Assembly (NCBI RefSeq): GCF_024166365.1
Contig: NC_064825.1
Span: 99,896,480-99,960,479, forward strand
DNA from: Elephas maximus indicus
Lineage: Eukaryota > Chordata > Mammalia > Proboscidea > Elephantidae
Direction: 5' to 3'
Length of the DNA: 64,000 bases
Shown: in pieces, positions 40,480 through 50,939 of the stretch
Layout: each line of letters begins with the position of its first letter
How positions within the stretch are numbered: the first letter of the stretch is position 1
The notes under the pieces: model-generated
What the model saw: the letters and a program-made list of their open reading frames with translations, nothing else
The model's database searches: none
Told to the model about the DNA's origin: nothing
Position numbers and translations under genes: made by a program

Positions 40480-41255
40480 TCGAAAAGCGTCTGCGCCCAG
40501 GCCTCCTCCTGATACAGGCCCTGACTTGGAACTCAAACCGTTCCCACGCCGTTCCCCGGATGTACTCGCCCTGGAACGCCAGGGTCGGGGCCTGGGCTGT
40601 CGCCAGAGATTGCGCGGGCAGTTTACCGAGGTGCTGAGGCCGAGAAGGGGCGCGCCTGGGGCGTGGCTTCAGCCTAGTCGGGCCAGGGGGCGGATCAGGC
40701 CCGGAGGAGAATGCGAGGGTATCGGGAAGGGTGGGCGGACCTGGGGAGCCGGGCCAGGCCAGGCGGAGAATGTGAGGAAGGTGGGGGGCGGTGGGCGGGC
40801 CTAAGAGGACAGTGGGGCCTCGGCGTCAGCGGCCTGGGAAGCGGCGGGGAGGTGCAGGGAAGCAGCGGAGGGGCGCGACTGTCAGGCGGGGCCGGGAGTG
40901 GGGCCTCCCTCCTAGCAGAGTCCGAGAGCGCGGCCTGGCTGGGCTGGGAGTAAGGCTTCACACCGACAGGGCCCGGGGGCGAGGCTGGAGGGGCCCGGGG
41001 CGGGCCGGGAGAGCTTGGAGCGGCCACAGGGGGGCGGGGCTGGCGGACCTGAGTGGCGACCGGGGGCGTGTCCAGGGCGGGTCTGGGGCGTGGCCTCCTG
41101 GGGGCGGGGTCTGGCCGGAGGCCCCTGCGTATCCCCGACGGCCGCCAGGAGGGGGCCTGTGGAGTGACTGAACCCTGCTGCGCAGTCCGACTCAGACTGG
41201 CGCGCTAGCGGGTGTCGCTGGGCTTGCAGCGCAGAGCAAAAAGCGGAGCTTACAG
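40480..41255 (+). promoter_or_regulatory. CpG island, probable promoter and untranslated first exon
   Basis: Dense CpG and several Sp1-type GC boxes (for example 'aggggggcggggctggcgg' near 41025 and 'tgggggcggggtctggccgg' near 41097). It contrasts sharply with the AT-rich RTE that ends at 40432. No TATA box is evident. A good splice donor, tacag/gtgag, at 41255/41256 suggests a short noncoding exon ending there, so a plus-strand gene starts in the last few hundred bases. I do not recognise the gene, and initiation on the other strand cannot be excluded. Confidence 0.7.
40678..40808 (+). repeat. Imperfect tandem duplication in the CpG island
   Basis: 'gggccagggggcggatcagg...' (40680) and 'gggccaggccaggcggagaa' (40749) start two ~65-bp units. 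They share 'ggagaatg(c/t)gag' and 'gtgggcgg(a/g)cct'. The duplication doubles GC-box-like motifs. Confidence 0.6.
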
Positions 41256-42080
41256 GTGAGAAGGGATAGGGGAGGCCAACCGGACAACCAGAAGCTGAGT
41301 TAGTTTTCGCTCCTGGGCAGGTTTCTGGGAACAGGTGACAGGTCGGCCGCGGAGGCAGCTGGGGGGTGAAAAAGAGCACTGGCCCTCAAGTTCTGACTCC
41401 AGCTCCTCGGCTCCGCCAGGCACCCACTGTGTGGCCCGGGGCGTGGGGAGGGCCGTCCCCGCCCGGTCCTGGAATTCTCGGGTTCCGGTAAAAGGACGAG
41501 GTTGAATCAGGTGAACCGTAGGCTCCAGTTGTCTTTTCTCTCTCAAATCCCGGAAGGTGAGAGCTGCCAGGTGAGAGCGGGCTGCAGCGCAGTCACAGGT
41601 ATCCCGGGGCAGTCGCGCCGCCAGACCTCAGTTTCTCCGTGCGGAATGGGGCTGTGCAAAGCGAACTCTCCGGGACCGTGAAGGGAATTGCTGTAAAGAT
41701 CACCCTAGTTTTTCGAATGGGGTTGAAATCCCCAAGTCCTGGGGAAGCAGAGCTCAAGCCAGGGAGGTTTCCAGCCCTCCACCCCAAGTCTTGAGAGCTC
41801 AGGCGAACTGGCCCCCTAAGACTTCAGGTCGGAAATTATCAGGGGCTTTTGGTTACCTCTAGAGGCTTTTCCTAGGAGGCCAGGGGGGAAACCAGAGGAC
41901 AGGTTCTTATCAGGGTGAGTGGGGAGGAGAAAGGAAAACCCCACTGAACCTTGGGCCTGTCAAGGCCAGGGCCCAGAGGCTCTTGTCCGTGCCCAGGATT
42001 AGTTACTTGGGCTGGAGGGTTCTGTGCCCAGTGATGGTGTGTGGTGGCAGGTACTCCGTGCCAGGCCATAGTAACTGGGC
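41256..42080. other. Unique sequence, probable start of intron 1
   Basis: CpG density falls gradually. A second donor-like 'ccggaaggtgagagctgcc' lies near 41551. No coding exon recognised. Confidence 0.35.
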
Positions 42081-42215
42081 AGCCTAGTTCAGTGGTCAGT
42101 GTTTTGCCCTTTGGGGTCAAACTCTTGGGTTCCACTCCCTCTCCAAACTTCAGTTTCCTCATCTGCAAAACAAGGGTAATGGCACTACCCGGTGGTAGTA
42201 GCAAAGACTGGATAA
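42081..42215 (+). repeat. MIR SINE
   Basis: 'actcttgggttccactccct', 'cagtttcctcatctgcaaaa', 'caagggtaatggcactaccc'. Confidence 0.65.
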
Positions 42216-42484
42216 AACAGTGTCGTGTACCTCACTACATGACAGCTGCTCCGATGTTGATGGGCAGGTGACAGGCTGGCTTCCTGTCGGAGAATGAGCC
42301 CTTTTTTTTTTTTTGGAGGGTGGGAGGTTGGCTGCAGCCTCTCTTGGCTTTGTGAGGGACAGCCAGAAATTGCCACCTGCCACCAGCATCACTCTGTCCA
42401 TTTGGAGGGTGGGGAGTGTGTCACCTGGACCAAAGAGTGGCTGAGTTTTCTGTAATCTTACCTGAGGCTGGTGAGTGCTCAACT

Positions 42485-43810
42485 AAATAAACCACAAATG
42501 TGTACTGGGTACCTACTGCATACTAGACACAAAAGGAGGGGACACAGAGGTGAACTAGCCAAAGCTGGGCCCTGCCCTTGTCTTGCGTGGCTGACAGTGA
42601 GGGCTCCGCCAACCCCACCATGCTCCGCTGAATAGGGTAACTCACACCCTGGGCTTGGAGTCAGGAGGGATTTCATGGGTCTGTACTGCCCTGGTGGCTG
42701 GAATCCAGCTATTCCATCACATGCCTGGCTCGGGGTGGAGGTGGGGGTCAGTGTGGGCACCTGTTGTCTGTCTTGAGCGGGGCTAGGCACTGAAGGAGAC
42801 AGAGGGTGCTGCCAGTCGGCACCCTGTGTCTTCTGAGAGAGGTGAGCCATGCACTTTAGAACCGGCTGGAAAGTACTGTGAAGACTGCCTTGTGGAGGAG
42901 ATTGTGTGTGTGTTCAGAAGAGGTGAGACACTGGAGAACCAGGGTTGGGGGTGAGGGAGCTTCCTGAAGTCAGTGAGACTTGAGCAGGACTTTCTGCCTG
43001 GACCCCAAAGTACTAGTTAGGCTTGGATCAACTTGGGGCACTGAGTCCCCTCTCTGAGCAGCTGTGTGTGTAAGATTAGAGTCTGCTATAGAAGGGAGAG
43101 AAAGGGATCAGCAGGTGGGGCATGGGGTGGGGAGGAGAAGCAGTTCATGTCGAACAGTGCTTATTAAACATCTCATGGAGAGTCCCTCCCCACCACACGA
43201 TGACAAAGGATGATACACTGCCCCCAGCCTCAAGTTGCTTAGCCTGTGGGAAGGGCCTTTGACAAGGAGACCAGTGACTCTTTACGTGATAAATGAAGCA
43301 AGGATTGGAGGGCTCTGGAAAGCTTCCTGAGATGGAGTTTTGGATGTGCCTTGAGGATTGGGAGGGTTTCGGCAGCCAGGGGGAAGACGGTGTTTCAGGC
43401 AGAGGAAGATACCTCCACAAAAGCAAGGGGGACAGAATGCTCAGGATTTTCAGGAAACTGCTAGGTAGACCAGTCTGGCCGAGAATTGGGGCTGTGCGGG
43501 GAATGGGAAGTTAGAAGGGTAGGTTGGATCAACTCGTGGAGGGCTTTGAATCCAAGGCGAGGTGTTTGGATTTGGTTCGTGGACAGTGGGGAGTTATTGA
43601 AGGTTTTTGAGCAGGGGAGTGATGCAATCTAGATGTGCTAGAGTGAGGATCCAGTGGTCACAGGAAAATAAGCCAGTGGCTTCAGGGATGGGGAAGGAGG
43701 GGGCTGGGTGGCTTTGGGGACATCTGCAGCGGGGGGCTGAAGGAAAAGGCACTGGCTGGGGGGCTGGAAAAGGTGCAGTCAGAGGGAAGCCAGGGTGGCA
43801 CAGGAGAGGA
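42485..43810 (-). repeat. Diverged L2-like region
   Basis: 'gggtacctactgcatactag' and 'gacacagaggtgaactagcc' at the left, then 'ggagggctttgaatccaagg' and 'ttattgaaggtttttgagca' near 43540-43615, follow reverse L2 order. Parts in between are too diverged to assign. Confidence 0.4.
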
Positions 43811-43872
43811 GCGTTCTAGTGTAAGTTCTGTGTTTCCTTCTATTCTGGCACCCAGCCTAGACTGTCACATAT

Positions 43873-44171
43873 TGTGGTTGTTAGCTGCCATCTAGTCAGC
43901 CCCGAGTTCACGGTGGCACCATATACAATGGGATTGGACTGTTGTGATCCATGAGGTTGTCATTGGCTAATTATCAGATAGTAGGTCACCAGGCCTTTCT
44001 TCCTAGTCTATCTTAGTCTGGAGGCTTCACTGAAACCTGTTCAGCATCACAGCAACACTCAAGCCTCCACTGACAGATGGGTGGTGGCCATGCATGAGGT
44101 GCAATGACTGGGAATCGAACATGGGTCTCCTGCATGGAAGGCGAGACCTTTACCACTGAACCACCACTGCC
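43873..44171 (-). mobile_element. Glycine-tRNA SINE, reverse
   Basis: 'gttgttagctgccatctagt', 'cagcaacactcaagcctcca' (RTE-leader complement), 'ggcgagacctttaccactga' (tRNA-Gly head complement). Somewhat shortened in the tail region. Confidence 0.88.
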
Positions 44172-44200
44172 CTGCCCCGCCCCCCCCCGCCCCCCGGCCC
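44172..44200 (+). repeat. C-rich simple sequence
   Basis: C-run with G interruptions directly at the SINE head. Confidence 0.8.
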
Positions 44201-45324
44201 TGGCATGTGGAAGGGGCTAAAAACAGTGGCTGTGTTTGGAGGGAAGGTGTGCTGAAGACGGTGATGAGTGCTACAGAGTGATGGGGAGAGGAGCTCCAAG
44301 AAGGCCCTCAGGCTGGCCCATGAAGGGGAGGCATCTTGGTCAAGTGGTGGGAGCTAAACCAGCCAGCGGTGGGTTTGGGAACAGGGTAGGTGGGAAAGTA
44401 TGCCATAGGGTCTTCTCCCAGGCCTAGTCCAGCGAGGGCAAGGATGAGAGGTTAGCCATGTATTTTTCTCCCAGGGCATTGGGACAGCCAGCAGGGCACA
44501 AGTCTCCCACATTGGTGGGCAAAGCGGGATTTCCCATTCAGTTCGCCTGGGCTCTGAAGTTCCTGCAATACAGGGGCAGCCCCTCTCTCTCTTGAGGCCT
44601 CAGACCTTTGAGCCACAGCCTGGAAGCTCCTCCTCTCCACTCCCCCCTCACACACACTGGGACACAACCCTTTCCCCCTCCCCCAGGACGAGGTAGACCT
44701 CTCTGGTCAGGGCTCAGAGGACTAAAGCACTGAGGGCTTCTTTGGCCCTGGAGCGTCTGGGAACAGCTGGCACCCCCTGGTTTTGGCTTGGCCTCGGCCC
44801 CCTGCTCCAAACCGTTACACCCACTTCCTCTGCCCTACGGGAAGCTCTGGAGGGGCGGTTGTGGTTTAATCCGGAGGATCAAACGGTCAGGAGTTAGCTC
44901 TGAGAGAAGCAGGAAGGGAGGGAAGAGCCCCATCCCCTTGGCTTCTCCTGCCCCTCTGGGGGACAGGACGGGGCAAGCACTGGGGGACCAGGGTGTCTGT
45001 TTAATCTCAGCAGGAGCTGCCCTGCCCACCAGCTTCCCCTCCTCTAAGCCTGGGTCTGAGGAGCTGGCAGGGAAGCCCAGAGGTAAACACGGGCCAAGTG
45101 ATATGTGCTGCTTCCCCCCTCCCTGACCCCCATGCCGCCAACCACAGACCCAGCAGACAGCCTTTGGAATTGGCCAGTTGACGTGTCTCAGGGGCTGCCT
45201 TGTTCCTGACTCACCCCTGGGGTTCCCCCACACCGTGGTTTTCCTGTCAGCAGCTGATTCACTCTGTGCTGACATAGATGAGCAGCTGAGCGCAGGGGAG
45301 AGGCCTGTCCTCTGGTTCTCAGAA
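44201..45324. other. Unique sequence
   Basis: No exon recognised. The longest frame (45275-44835, minus) has no domain. Confidence 0.35.
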
Positions 45325-45420
45325 TTAGTTCCCGGCTTTCCTCTGGACTTGCTGTGTGACCTTACACAAATTCCATCTCCTCTCTGGGTTTCTCCTTCTG
45401 CTCTACCAGTGGCCCCTTCA
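45325..45420 (+). repeat. MIR fragment
   Basis: 'ggacttgctgtgtgacctta' and 'ctctgggtttctccttctgc'. Confidence 0.5.
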
Positions 45421-45631
45421 TTACTTAGCTCTTAGGGGCTTCTGCAACCTGAGCTCCGTCCTGTGTAAAGTGGAGCGTGTGCAAGCACGGGTATACACAC
45501 ACACGATACAGTCTCAGCGCTGAGCAGGCAGCTGCCCTCAGACAAGTAGTACTTCGTCCCAACCCCTTACTCTTGCTTACCCTGTTTTCCTGCCCGAAGC
45601 ACCCTCTCTTACCTTCTGTCTATCCACAGAT

Positions 45632-45824
45632 TAGGAGCTGGCATAGCATGGTGGTGAAGAGCTGGATTCTGGAGTTGGAATCTTGGCCCTGCCAATTCCT
45701 AGCTTATGTGACGCTTTCTGGGCCTCGGTTTCTGAGTCTATAAATTGGGGATAACAGTGTAACTCGGTCAGAGGGTGACGTGAAGAAAACATGAAATAAA
45801 AAAATACACATGTAACGCTGAGCA
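45632..45824 (+). repeat. MIR, 5' part (split by nested SINEs)
   Basis: 'gctggcatagcatggtggtg', 'cctcggtttctgagtctata', 'catgtaacgctgagca'. The 3' end resumes at 46231. Confidence 0.75.
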
Positions 45825-45836
45825 CTTTTATGCCTA

Positions 45837-46218
45837 CCCAATCAAAACCAAACCCACTGCCATCAAGTTGATTCCAACTCACAGCGACCCTATAGGACAA
45901 AGTAGAACTGCCCCAGAAGATTTCTAAGGCTGTAATCTTTACGGGGAAACCCTGGTGGCAGCATAGTGGTTAAGTGCTATGGCTGCTAACCAAAAGGTCG
46001 GCAGTTCAAATCCGCCAGGTGCTCCTTGGGAACTCTATGGGGCAGTTCTACTCTGCCCTATAGGGTTGCTATGAGTCGGAATCTACTCAACGGCAGTGGG
46101 GTAATCTTTACGGAAGCAGATTGCCACATCCTTCTCCCATGGAGCAGCTGGTAGATTCGAACTGCCGACCTTTCCATTAGCAGCTGAGGGTTTAACCACT
46201 GTGCCACGAGAGCTCCTT
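45837..46218 (-). mobile_element. AfroSINE type B (outer), interrupted
   Basis: Left part to 45944 ('ccaaacccactgccatcaag' to 'gtaatctttacgg'). Right part 46114-46218 ('aagcagattgccacatcctt' to 'gtgccacgagagct'). Exact duplication cttttatgccta in the MIR at 45825-45836 and 46219-46230. Confidence 0.95.
45945..46100 (+). mobile_element. AfroSINE type A (inner)
   Basis: 'gaaaccctggtggcagcata', 'gtcggcagttcaaatccgcc', 'tatagggttgctatgagtcg'. Exact 13-base duplication gtaatctttacgg at 45932-45944 and 46101-46113. Confidence 0.96.
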
Positions 46219-46230
46219 CTTTTATGCCTA

Positions 46231-46270
46231 GCACACAGTAAACGCTCAATAAATGGAAGTTATTGTTATT
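46231..46270 (+). repeat. MIR, 3' end
   Basis: 'gcacacagtaaacgctcaat' then 'aaatgg'. Completes the MIR split at 45825. Confidence 0.75.
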
Positions 46271-47289
46271 TTTTGCACCTGGCTGGTATTTCAAGACTGC
46301 AGCAGTCTGCTTCTCAGGGCCCAGGGACGTTCCCCGGAGCACCCCTCTTCTGCCCAGGCCCTCCACGCCCTCTCCAACATTGTGTGAGTGCGCACACCCC
46401 AAGAAACTAGCCACTTCCGGCTGTGTGACCCCTGCTCTTCCTGGGGGTGGCTGGGTTTCTCCAATATGACTCTAAGTTTCCTGAGGGGGAAGTGGGTCTG
46501 AATGTGACGGCAGACTTTCCTCACATCCCCCTCCTTTCCCCAACCCTGTCCTCTTCCTCCCCCTCTTTCCCTTGTGGTTGTTTACCCCTTTGGTTGCTGT
46601 TTTGTGGTGTATGGAGTGTCTCTGAGAGCCTTCTTGGTAGGGACTGTCCTATCCATCTCTGTATCCTTGATTCCTGGCACAAGGCCTGGCACACAGAAGG
46701 CAGAGGGGAAATGATGGTTAAATGAATAAGTGGTTCTCAGGGGGCTCCCAGCAGGACCCAGCTCAGTGCCAGTCACTGGGGGACTCCTTGGGAAAGGCCA
46801 GAGGCAGGGTCTGGATGGGCCTGCCTGCCCCACTCCTGGAGACTAGATCCAGGGAAGTTGGAATAGAGTGGATGGCCTAGGATTGCTTCAGACAGCCCCT
46901 GGCCTTTCGCTTCCTGAGGGGAACAGCTCAACTTCCTCTAGCCCGTCTGGTGAGGGGCCACTCTGGCCTTTAGTGAACCCTGACTCAGCCAGAAAAGGCA
47001 CCTTCAAGTCAGCAGTTACGTGTGGAAGATGCTGCAGCCCTGTGGGGCTCTGGCTCAGGGTGCAGGTGTAGATGGGGGAGAATGGGAAGGTGCCCTCTTA
47101 GCCTTCCCAGCATTAGCCTTCATGTAGACCACCTGGGGAGCAGCCCTGGCAAGCACCTCCATGCTCCCCCCTGACTTGTTTTGCTGCACTGGGGGCTTCA
47201 GCCCTTCTCTACAGCCCAACCCCAACTTTCCCTGCTGTGTTGGGTGATCTGGGCTGGGAGTTGTTCAGCATTCTGGGCCTTTGCCCATA
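46271..47289. other. Unique sequence
   Basis: A weak L2 3' match near 46640-46720 ('gactgtcctatccatctctg', 'ggcctggcacacagaagg'). No exon recognised. Confidence 0.35.
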
Positions 47290-47395
47290 GAGCCAATGTG
47301 GAGAAGTGACAAAGCAGTTGAGGCTGGGCGTTAGGAAGTCTGGGTTCAAATCCCGGCTCTGATGGGAGCCTGCAGAGTGGCCTTGGCCAGGGGGG
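47290..47395 (+). repeat. MIR fragment
   Basis: 'tctgggttcaaatcccggct' is a well-kept MIR tRNA-derived end. Confidence 0.6.
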
Positions 47396-47474
47396 TGACA
47401 CTTCAGGCGTCATGTGTTCCAGAAACCTCCTTGGGCCCAAGAGAGCGAGGGAAGGAACTTCATGCAGATTTGTA

Positions 47475-47755
47475 TGATGGTTAAGAGGTCAGACTACCTA
47501 AGGATTCCTGCCTCTGCTTCTTACTAGCGGAATGTGACCATGGGCAAGTACCTTAACCCGTCTGTGCACCAGCTCCAGCAGCTATGTAAGATGGAGGTGA
47601 GAACTGTCCTGACCTCATAGGGTTGCTTAAGAATTACATGAGTTAACACATGTGATGCATTTAGGACAGTGCCTGGCACATAAACTCAAACCCAACCCGC
47701 TGCTATATGTGGCCCAGTAAGCACTCAATCAATGTTCATTCTTGTTACTATCAAG
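47475..47755 (+). repeat. MIR SINE with a short AfroSINE-like scrap
   Basis: 'gaatgtgaccatgggcaagt', 'cctcatagggttgcttaaga', 'acagtgcctggcacataaac'. 'ctcaaacccaacccgctgct' at 47686 looks like a tail scrap of an AfroSINE. Confidence 0.7.
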
Positions 47756-47763
47756 ACACCTTA

Positions 47764-47970
47764 AAGAAAAACCAAACCCACTGCTGTCAATTCTAATTCA
47801 GTGACACTATGGGACAGACTAGAACTGGTCCCATCGGGTTTCCAAGGCCGTATATCTTTACAGAAGCAGACTGCTACAGCTTTCTCCAGTGGAGCGGCTG
47901 GTGGGTTTGAGCCACTGACCTTTCGGTTAACAGGTGAACACTTTAACCACTGTGCCACGAGGGCTGCTCA
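47764..47970 (-). mobile_element. AfroSINE type B
   Basis: 'aaaaccaaacccactgctgt', 'cgtatatctttacagaagca', 'actgtgccacgagggct'. Confidence 0.92.
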
Positions 47971-48079
47971 CATAGGGCCCGGCACGTGGTAAGTCCTATA
48001 TATGTATCAGCTGTTTTAAATCTTTAGGGGCAGAAGAATTCGGTGAATAGCTTGACTCTGGGGGTGGGGCAGGGAGGAT

Positions 48080-48195
48080 GTCAGGAGACCTGAGCTCTGG
48101 CCCTAGCTCATCTTATACTCGCCATATGACCTTGGGCAAGTTACAGTCCTTCTCTGGATGTCAGTTTCCTTATCTGACAAGTAAACAAGTCAGCA
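48080..48195 (+). repeat. MIR SINE
   Basis: 'cgccatatgaccttgggcaa', then 'tcagtttccttatctgacaa'. Confidence 0.65.
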
Positions 48196-48924
48196 TGGGC
48201 CCCTGCTATCTATAACTGGGTAGCAAAACTCTAACTGTTATCCTGCATTTGCTGCACTGGGTTTTTGCAAGCGGGACACCTGGGATGCCACAGTGGATGG
48301 CCATAGGGTTTTATCCCGGGAAAGAACTTCTGGGCGCCTGGCCCCTTCTGCACTGACAACCGGGGAGGAAGACTGAATGTGGGCAGGTTGTGGCTGCTCC
48401 CTCGGGGGCACTGCAGACACTGAATGGCAGAGCTGCTCCCCCATGACAATACTGGGACTCCACAGGCCAAAAAGTAAGTGAATCAACTTAAATGCACATA
48501 TTACAGTGGGTTATGTAGATCAAATTACAGAAGACCTTTGCTATCTCTTTACTTTCTCCTATTTTCTGACTCTTCTGCAGTGAGCTTGTATTATTTTTAT
48601 GCTCAAGGAAAAAGAACACACGCAGTAAAGCTATAAAAAACTTATTGTACATACTTAAAGATGTTTTATATGAACTGGGGATCATATGGAGATTTTGTTG
48701 GTAATAAATCATATTTTTTTTCAAAGGGGGTAAGGGTGTTGGTTTCAAGTGAATATTACTTTGTCAAGCCTCAGAGACTGCTGGAGCGTCTATGGCCATC
48801 AGCCTCACAGCCTGGGAGACAGGGGTCAGATACAGATAGACGTGTAATCCAGCTTCCATGATAATGGACACACCCTGAGTCCTGTAGGGGCTAGGGGATG
48901 TAGGCTGGAAAACTTTTCAACAGT
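48196..48924. other. Unique sequence, AT-rich in the middle
   Basis: Nothing recognised. Confidence 0.3.
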
Positions 48925-49050
48925 AGTTGAAACCAAAGGGCTTATTAACCTTTCTGAACCTCAGCTTCCTCAACTGTAAAATGGGGATACTAATAACATC
49001 TACCTCAGAGGGGCTGCTGTGATAATAAAATGTGCTTATCATATGTCGTT
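48925..49050 (+). repeat. MIR SINE
   Basis: 'cctcagcttcctcaactgta', 'aaatggggatactaataaca'. Confidence 0.7.
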
Positions 49051-49189
49051 GGGGTTTTAGAGGGAACCCCCTTCTCCTTCAGAATTTGGAAGCAAGTGAA
49101 AACAAAACAGTTGCCAGAGATGGGCTCCAAACGGAAGCTTCATTCCTGAGAAGGCCAGCTGGAGAACGTGGGTCTAGATCCAGGGCCCA

Positions 49190-49460
49190 GAGGGCTTGCT
49201 AATTGGCAGAGTCCTCCCAGTGACAGGCAGCGCCGCGCCGGGCCAGGCTCCCTGCAGAACCAGCTGGAACAGCGCAGATGGAATGGTCGGGGCAGGCAGC
49301 TTGGATCTGAGGGAGGCGGGGCCTCACTGAGCGTGCCCGCGTGTCTCCCAGACCAGCCAATCAGAGAAGCCACTCGGGTTGGGGACGTGAAGTGCGGCAG
49401 GAGGGGCGGAGCCATGCCAGAGGTGTTCCAGGGTTGGAACCGAGCGGGAAGTAAAAGATC
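49190..49460 (+). promoter_or_regulatory. Second promoter-like patch (CCAAT and GC boxes)
   Basis: CpG-enriched. It contains 'cgccgcgccgggcc' near 49232, GC box 'ggaggcggggcct' near 49313, an NF-Y-type 'agccaatcagag' near 49355 and 'aggggcggagcc' near 49401. Right after it comes an ATG in fair context (gagccATGc, 49414), but the frame runs into an A-run, and I see no homology. It could be an alternative promoter, an enhancer or a separate RNA start. Confidence 0.4.
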
Positions 49461-49484
49461 AAAGATCGTCCTCTTTCATATATG

Positions 49485-49590
49485 GCCCTTTGGGTGGTGC
49501 CTGGTATGGAGTAAAAAAAAAAAAAAAAAATGCAGTAGGCGCTCAAAAAATATTCCTTTGCTGATGCTGATAATAATAACAGTAATTAAT
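49485..49590 (+). repeat. MIR/L2 3' tail with an A-run
   Basis: 'gtgcctggtatggagt', A-run 49513-49530, 'gcagtaggcgctcaaaaaat'. Confidence 0.5.
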
Positions 49591-50169
49591 AATCATACTA
49601 TTGCACTTGGAAAATCACTCTCCTACTCACTGCCTTAGTGGATTCTTGGGGTTTCCCTGGGAGATGGAGTATTAGAATGTTGTTGCTATGCGACCTGATG
49701 AGCCGCCATCATTTATAAGAGGAGAGAGAAAGTCGATGGGGATGGGAGAGGGGGAAGTGATCCATCTGTGCTGGTGTAGTAAGTGAGTTGCTGGCCGGAT
49801 CTTTGGTTACCCTCAGTCATATAGGCAGCCACTTCCTGACCTGTGCCCTATCCAAACATACAGTGGAGATGAAACTGGGACGAGGGAGGGTGCATTGTCT
49901 ATGCTGGTACTAGACATCAAGGGTTCGTTTGAATGCCCCTCTGATCCCACTTCTTTCTGAGCCACACTCTCTCCTGGCAAGGTGAGGCAGCAGGCTCGTC
50001 TTTTACTAGGAGACAGTATAGCACGGTGCCATGTTTCTCAAACTTTGTACCTGTCAGAAATCCCTGGGGAGCAAGCTGCAAGTTGGGGGACACTGGGGTT
50101 GTGTTTGTAGCTTGGGCTTCTTCTGGCCCCTCAAGCTCTAATGTCAGCAAGACCCGAGCATGGGCCACC
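49591..50169. other. Unique sequence
   Basis: A MER5-like scrap 'atgtttctcaaactttgtac' near 50030. Otherwise nothing recognised. Confidence 0.3.
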
Positions 50170-50330
50170 CCCACCTTGCACTAGCTACTTGCTGTTAGGC
50201 AAGTTTCTTAACCTCTCAGACTCTTGGTTTCCTTATCTATGAAATAGGGAATGATAGGGATATGAGATAATGTGAATGAAATGCTTAGTAGCAGGTCTGG
50301 CTCAGAGTGTGCCCCCAGTAAAGGCCAGAG
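50170..50330 (+). repeat. MIR SINE
   Basis: 'gttaggcaagtttcttaacc', 'ttggtttccttatctatgaa', 'gatatgagataatgtgaatg'. Confidence 0.7.
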
Positions 50331-50579
50331 GATGGAAAGGGTGATCATGATGAAGGCTGTTCTTGGCACTCTTTTGGGGAAGTAGCAAGGAGCCCTCCTC
50401 CCCAAAAGTTGAGGTTCTTTCATCTCGAGCAAAGGATTTTTCCAGGGCTCTTTGCGTTTCTGGGGGTCAGGAGGAGGCTTAGGCCTCTGTGGTCTTCGTT
50501 CCCAGTCAGACCATCAGAGCTCAACCCTGACCCACGTGCTCTTGGTATAGAGTTGAGGGCTTGTGTCTAGATTCACAGG

Positions 50580-50830
50580 ATCTTGGTGTTATAAGTAGCC
50601 TATAGTTCATTGAGTCAACCTCCCTACCCAGTTTCATCCTCTCAACAGCAGCCAGCCTTTGTTTGAACACCTCAAGACTTGGGGAACTCATTACCTTTCA
50701 TCTCTAGATAGATCTGACCCTTATAAAATACAGTGTAGAATTTGAGCAAACCCATCCTCCCTTACCTTCTACTTATTGGTCCTGATCATGCTTATTGGGA
50801 CCACGTGGAATGTGTGGACACTCCCCAGGG
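50580..50830. repeat. L3/CR1-like LINE fragment
   Basis: 'gtttgaacacctcaagactt' followed by 'ggggaactcattacctttca' and 'ttattggtcctgatcatgct' match the usual order in old mammalian CR1/L3 sequence. Confidence 0.45.
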
Positions 50831-50939
50831 GACCAATGCTCCCTTGTAGCAGGACCTCCCAAGCCAGTGATTCTGACATAGAAAAGAGACCTTTCTGCTG
50901 TCAAAAAAAACAAAAAAACTTTATCTCCATCTGAACCAA

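Noticed and set aside
40791-41379. Overlapping frames of 126 (plus) and 155 (minus) codons in the CpG island
   Set aside because: Pro/Gly/Arg-rich frames on both strands are expected in CpG islands. No start context, domain or splice-consistent exon.
49168-49638. 156-codon frame over the promoter-like patch
   Set aside because: It is open because of CpG-rich composition. It passes through an A-run giving a Lys run and has no homology I know.
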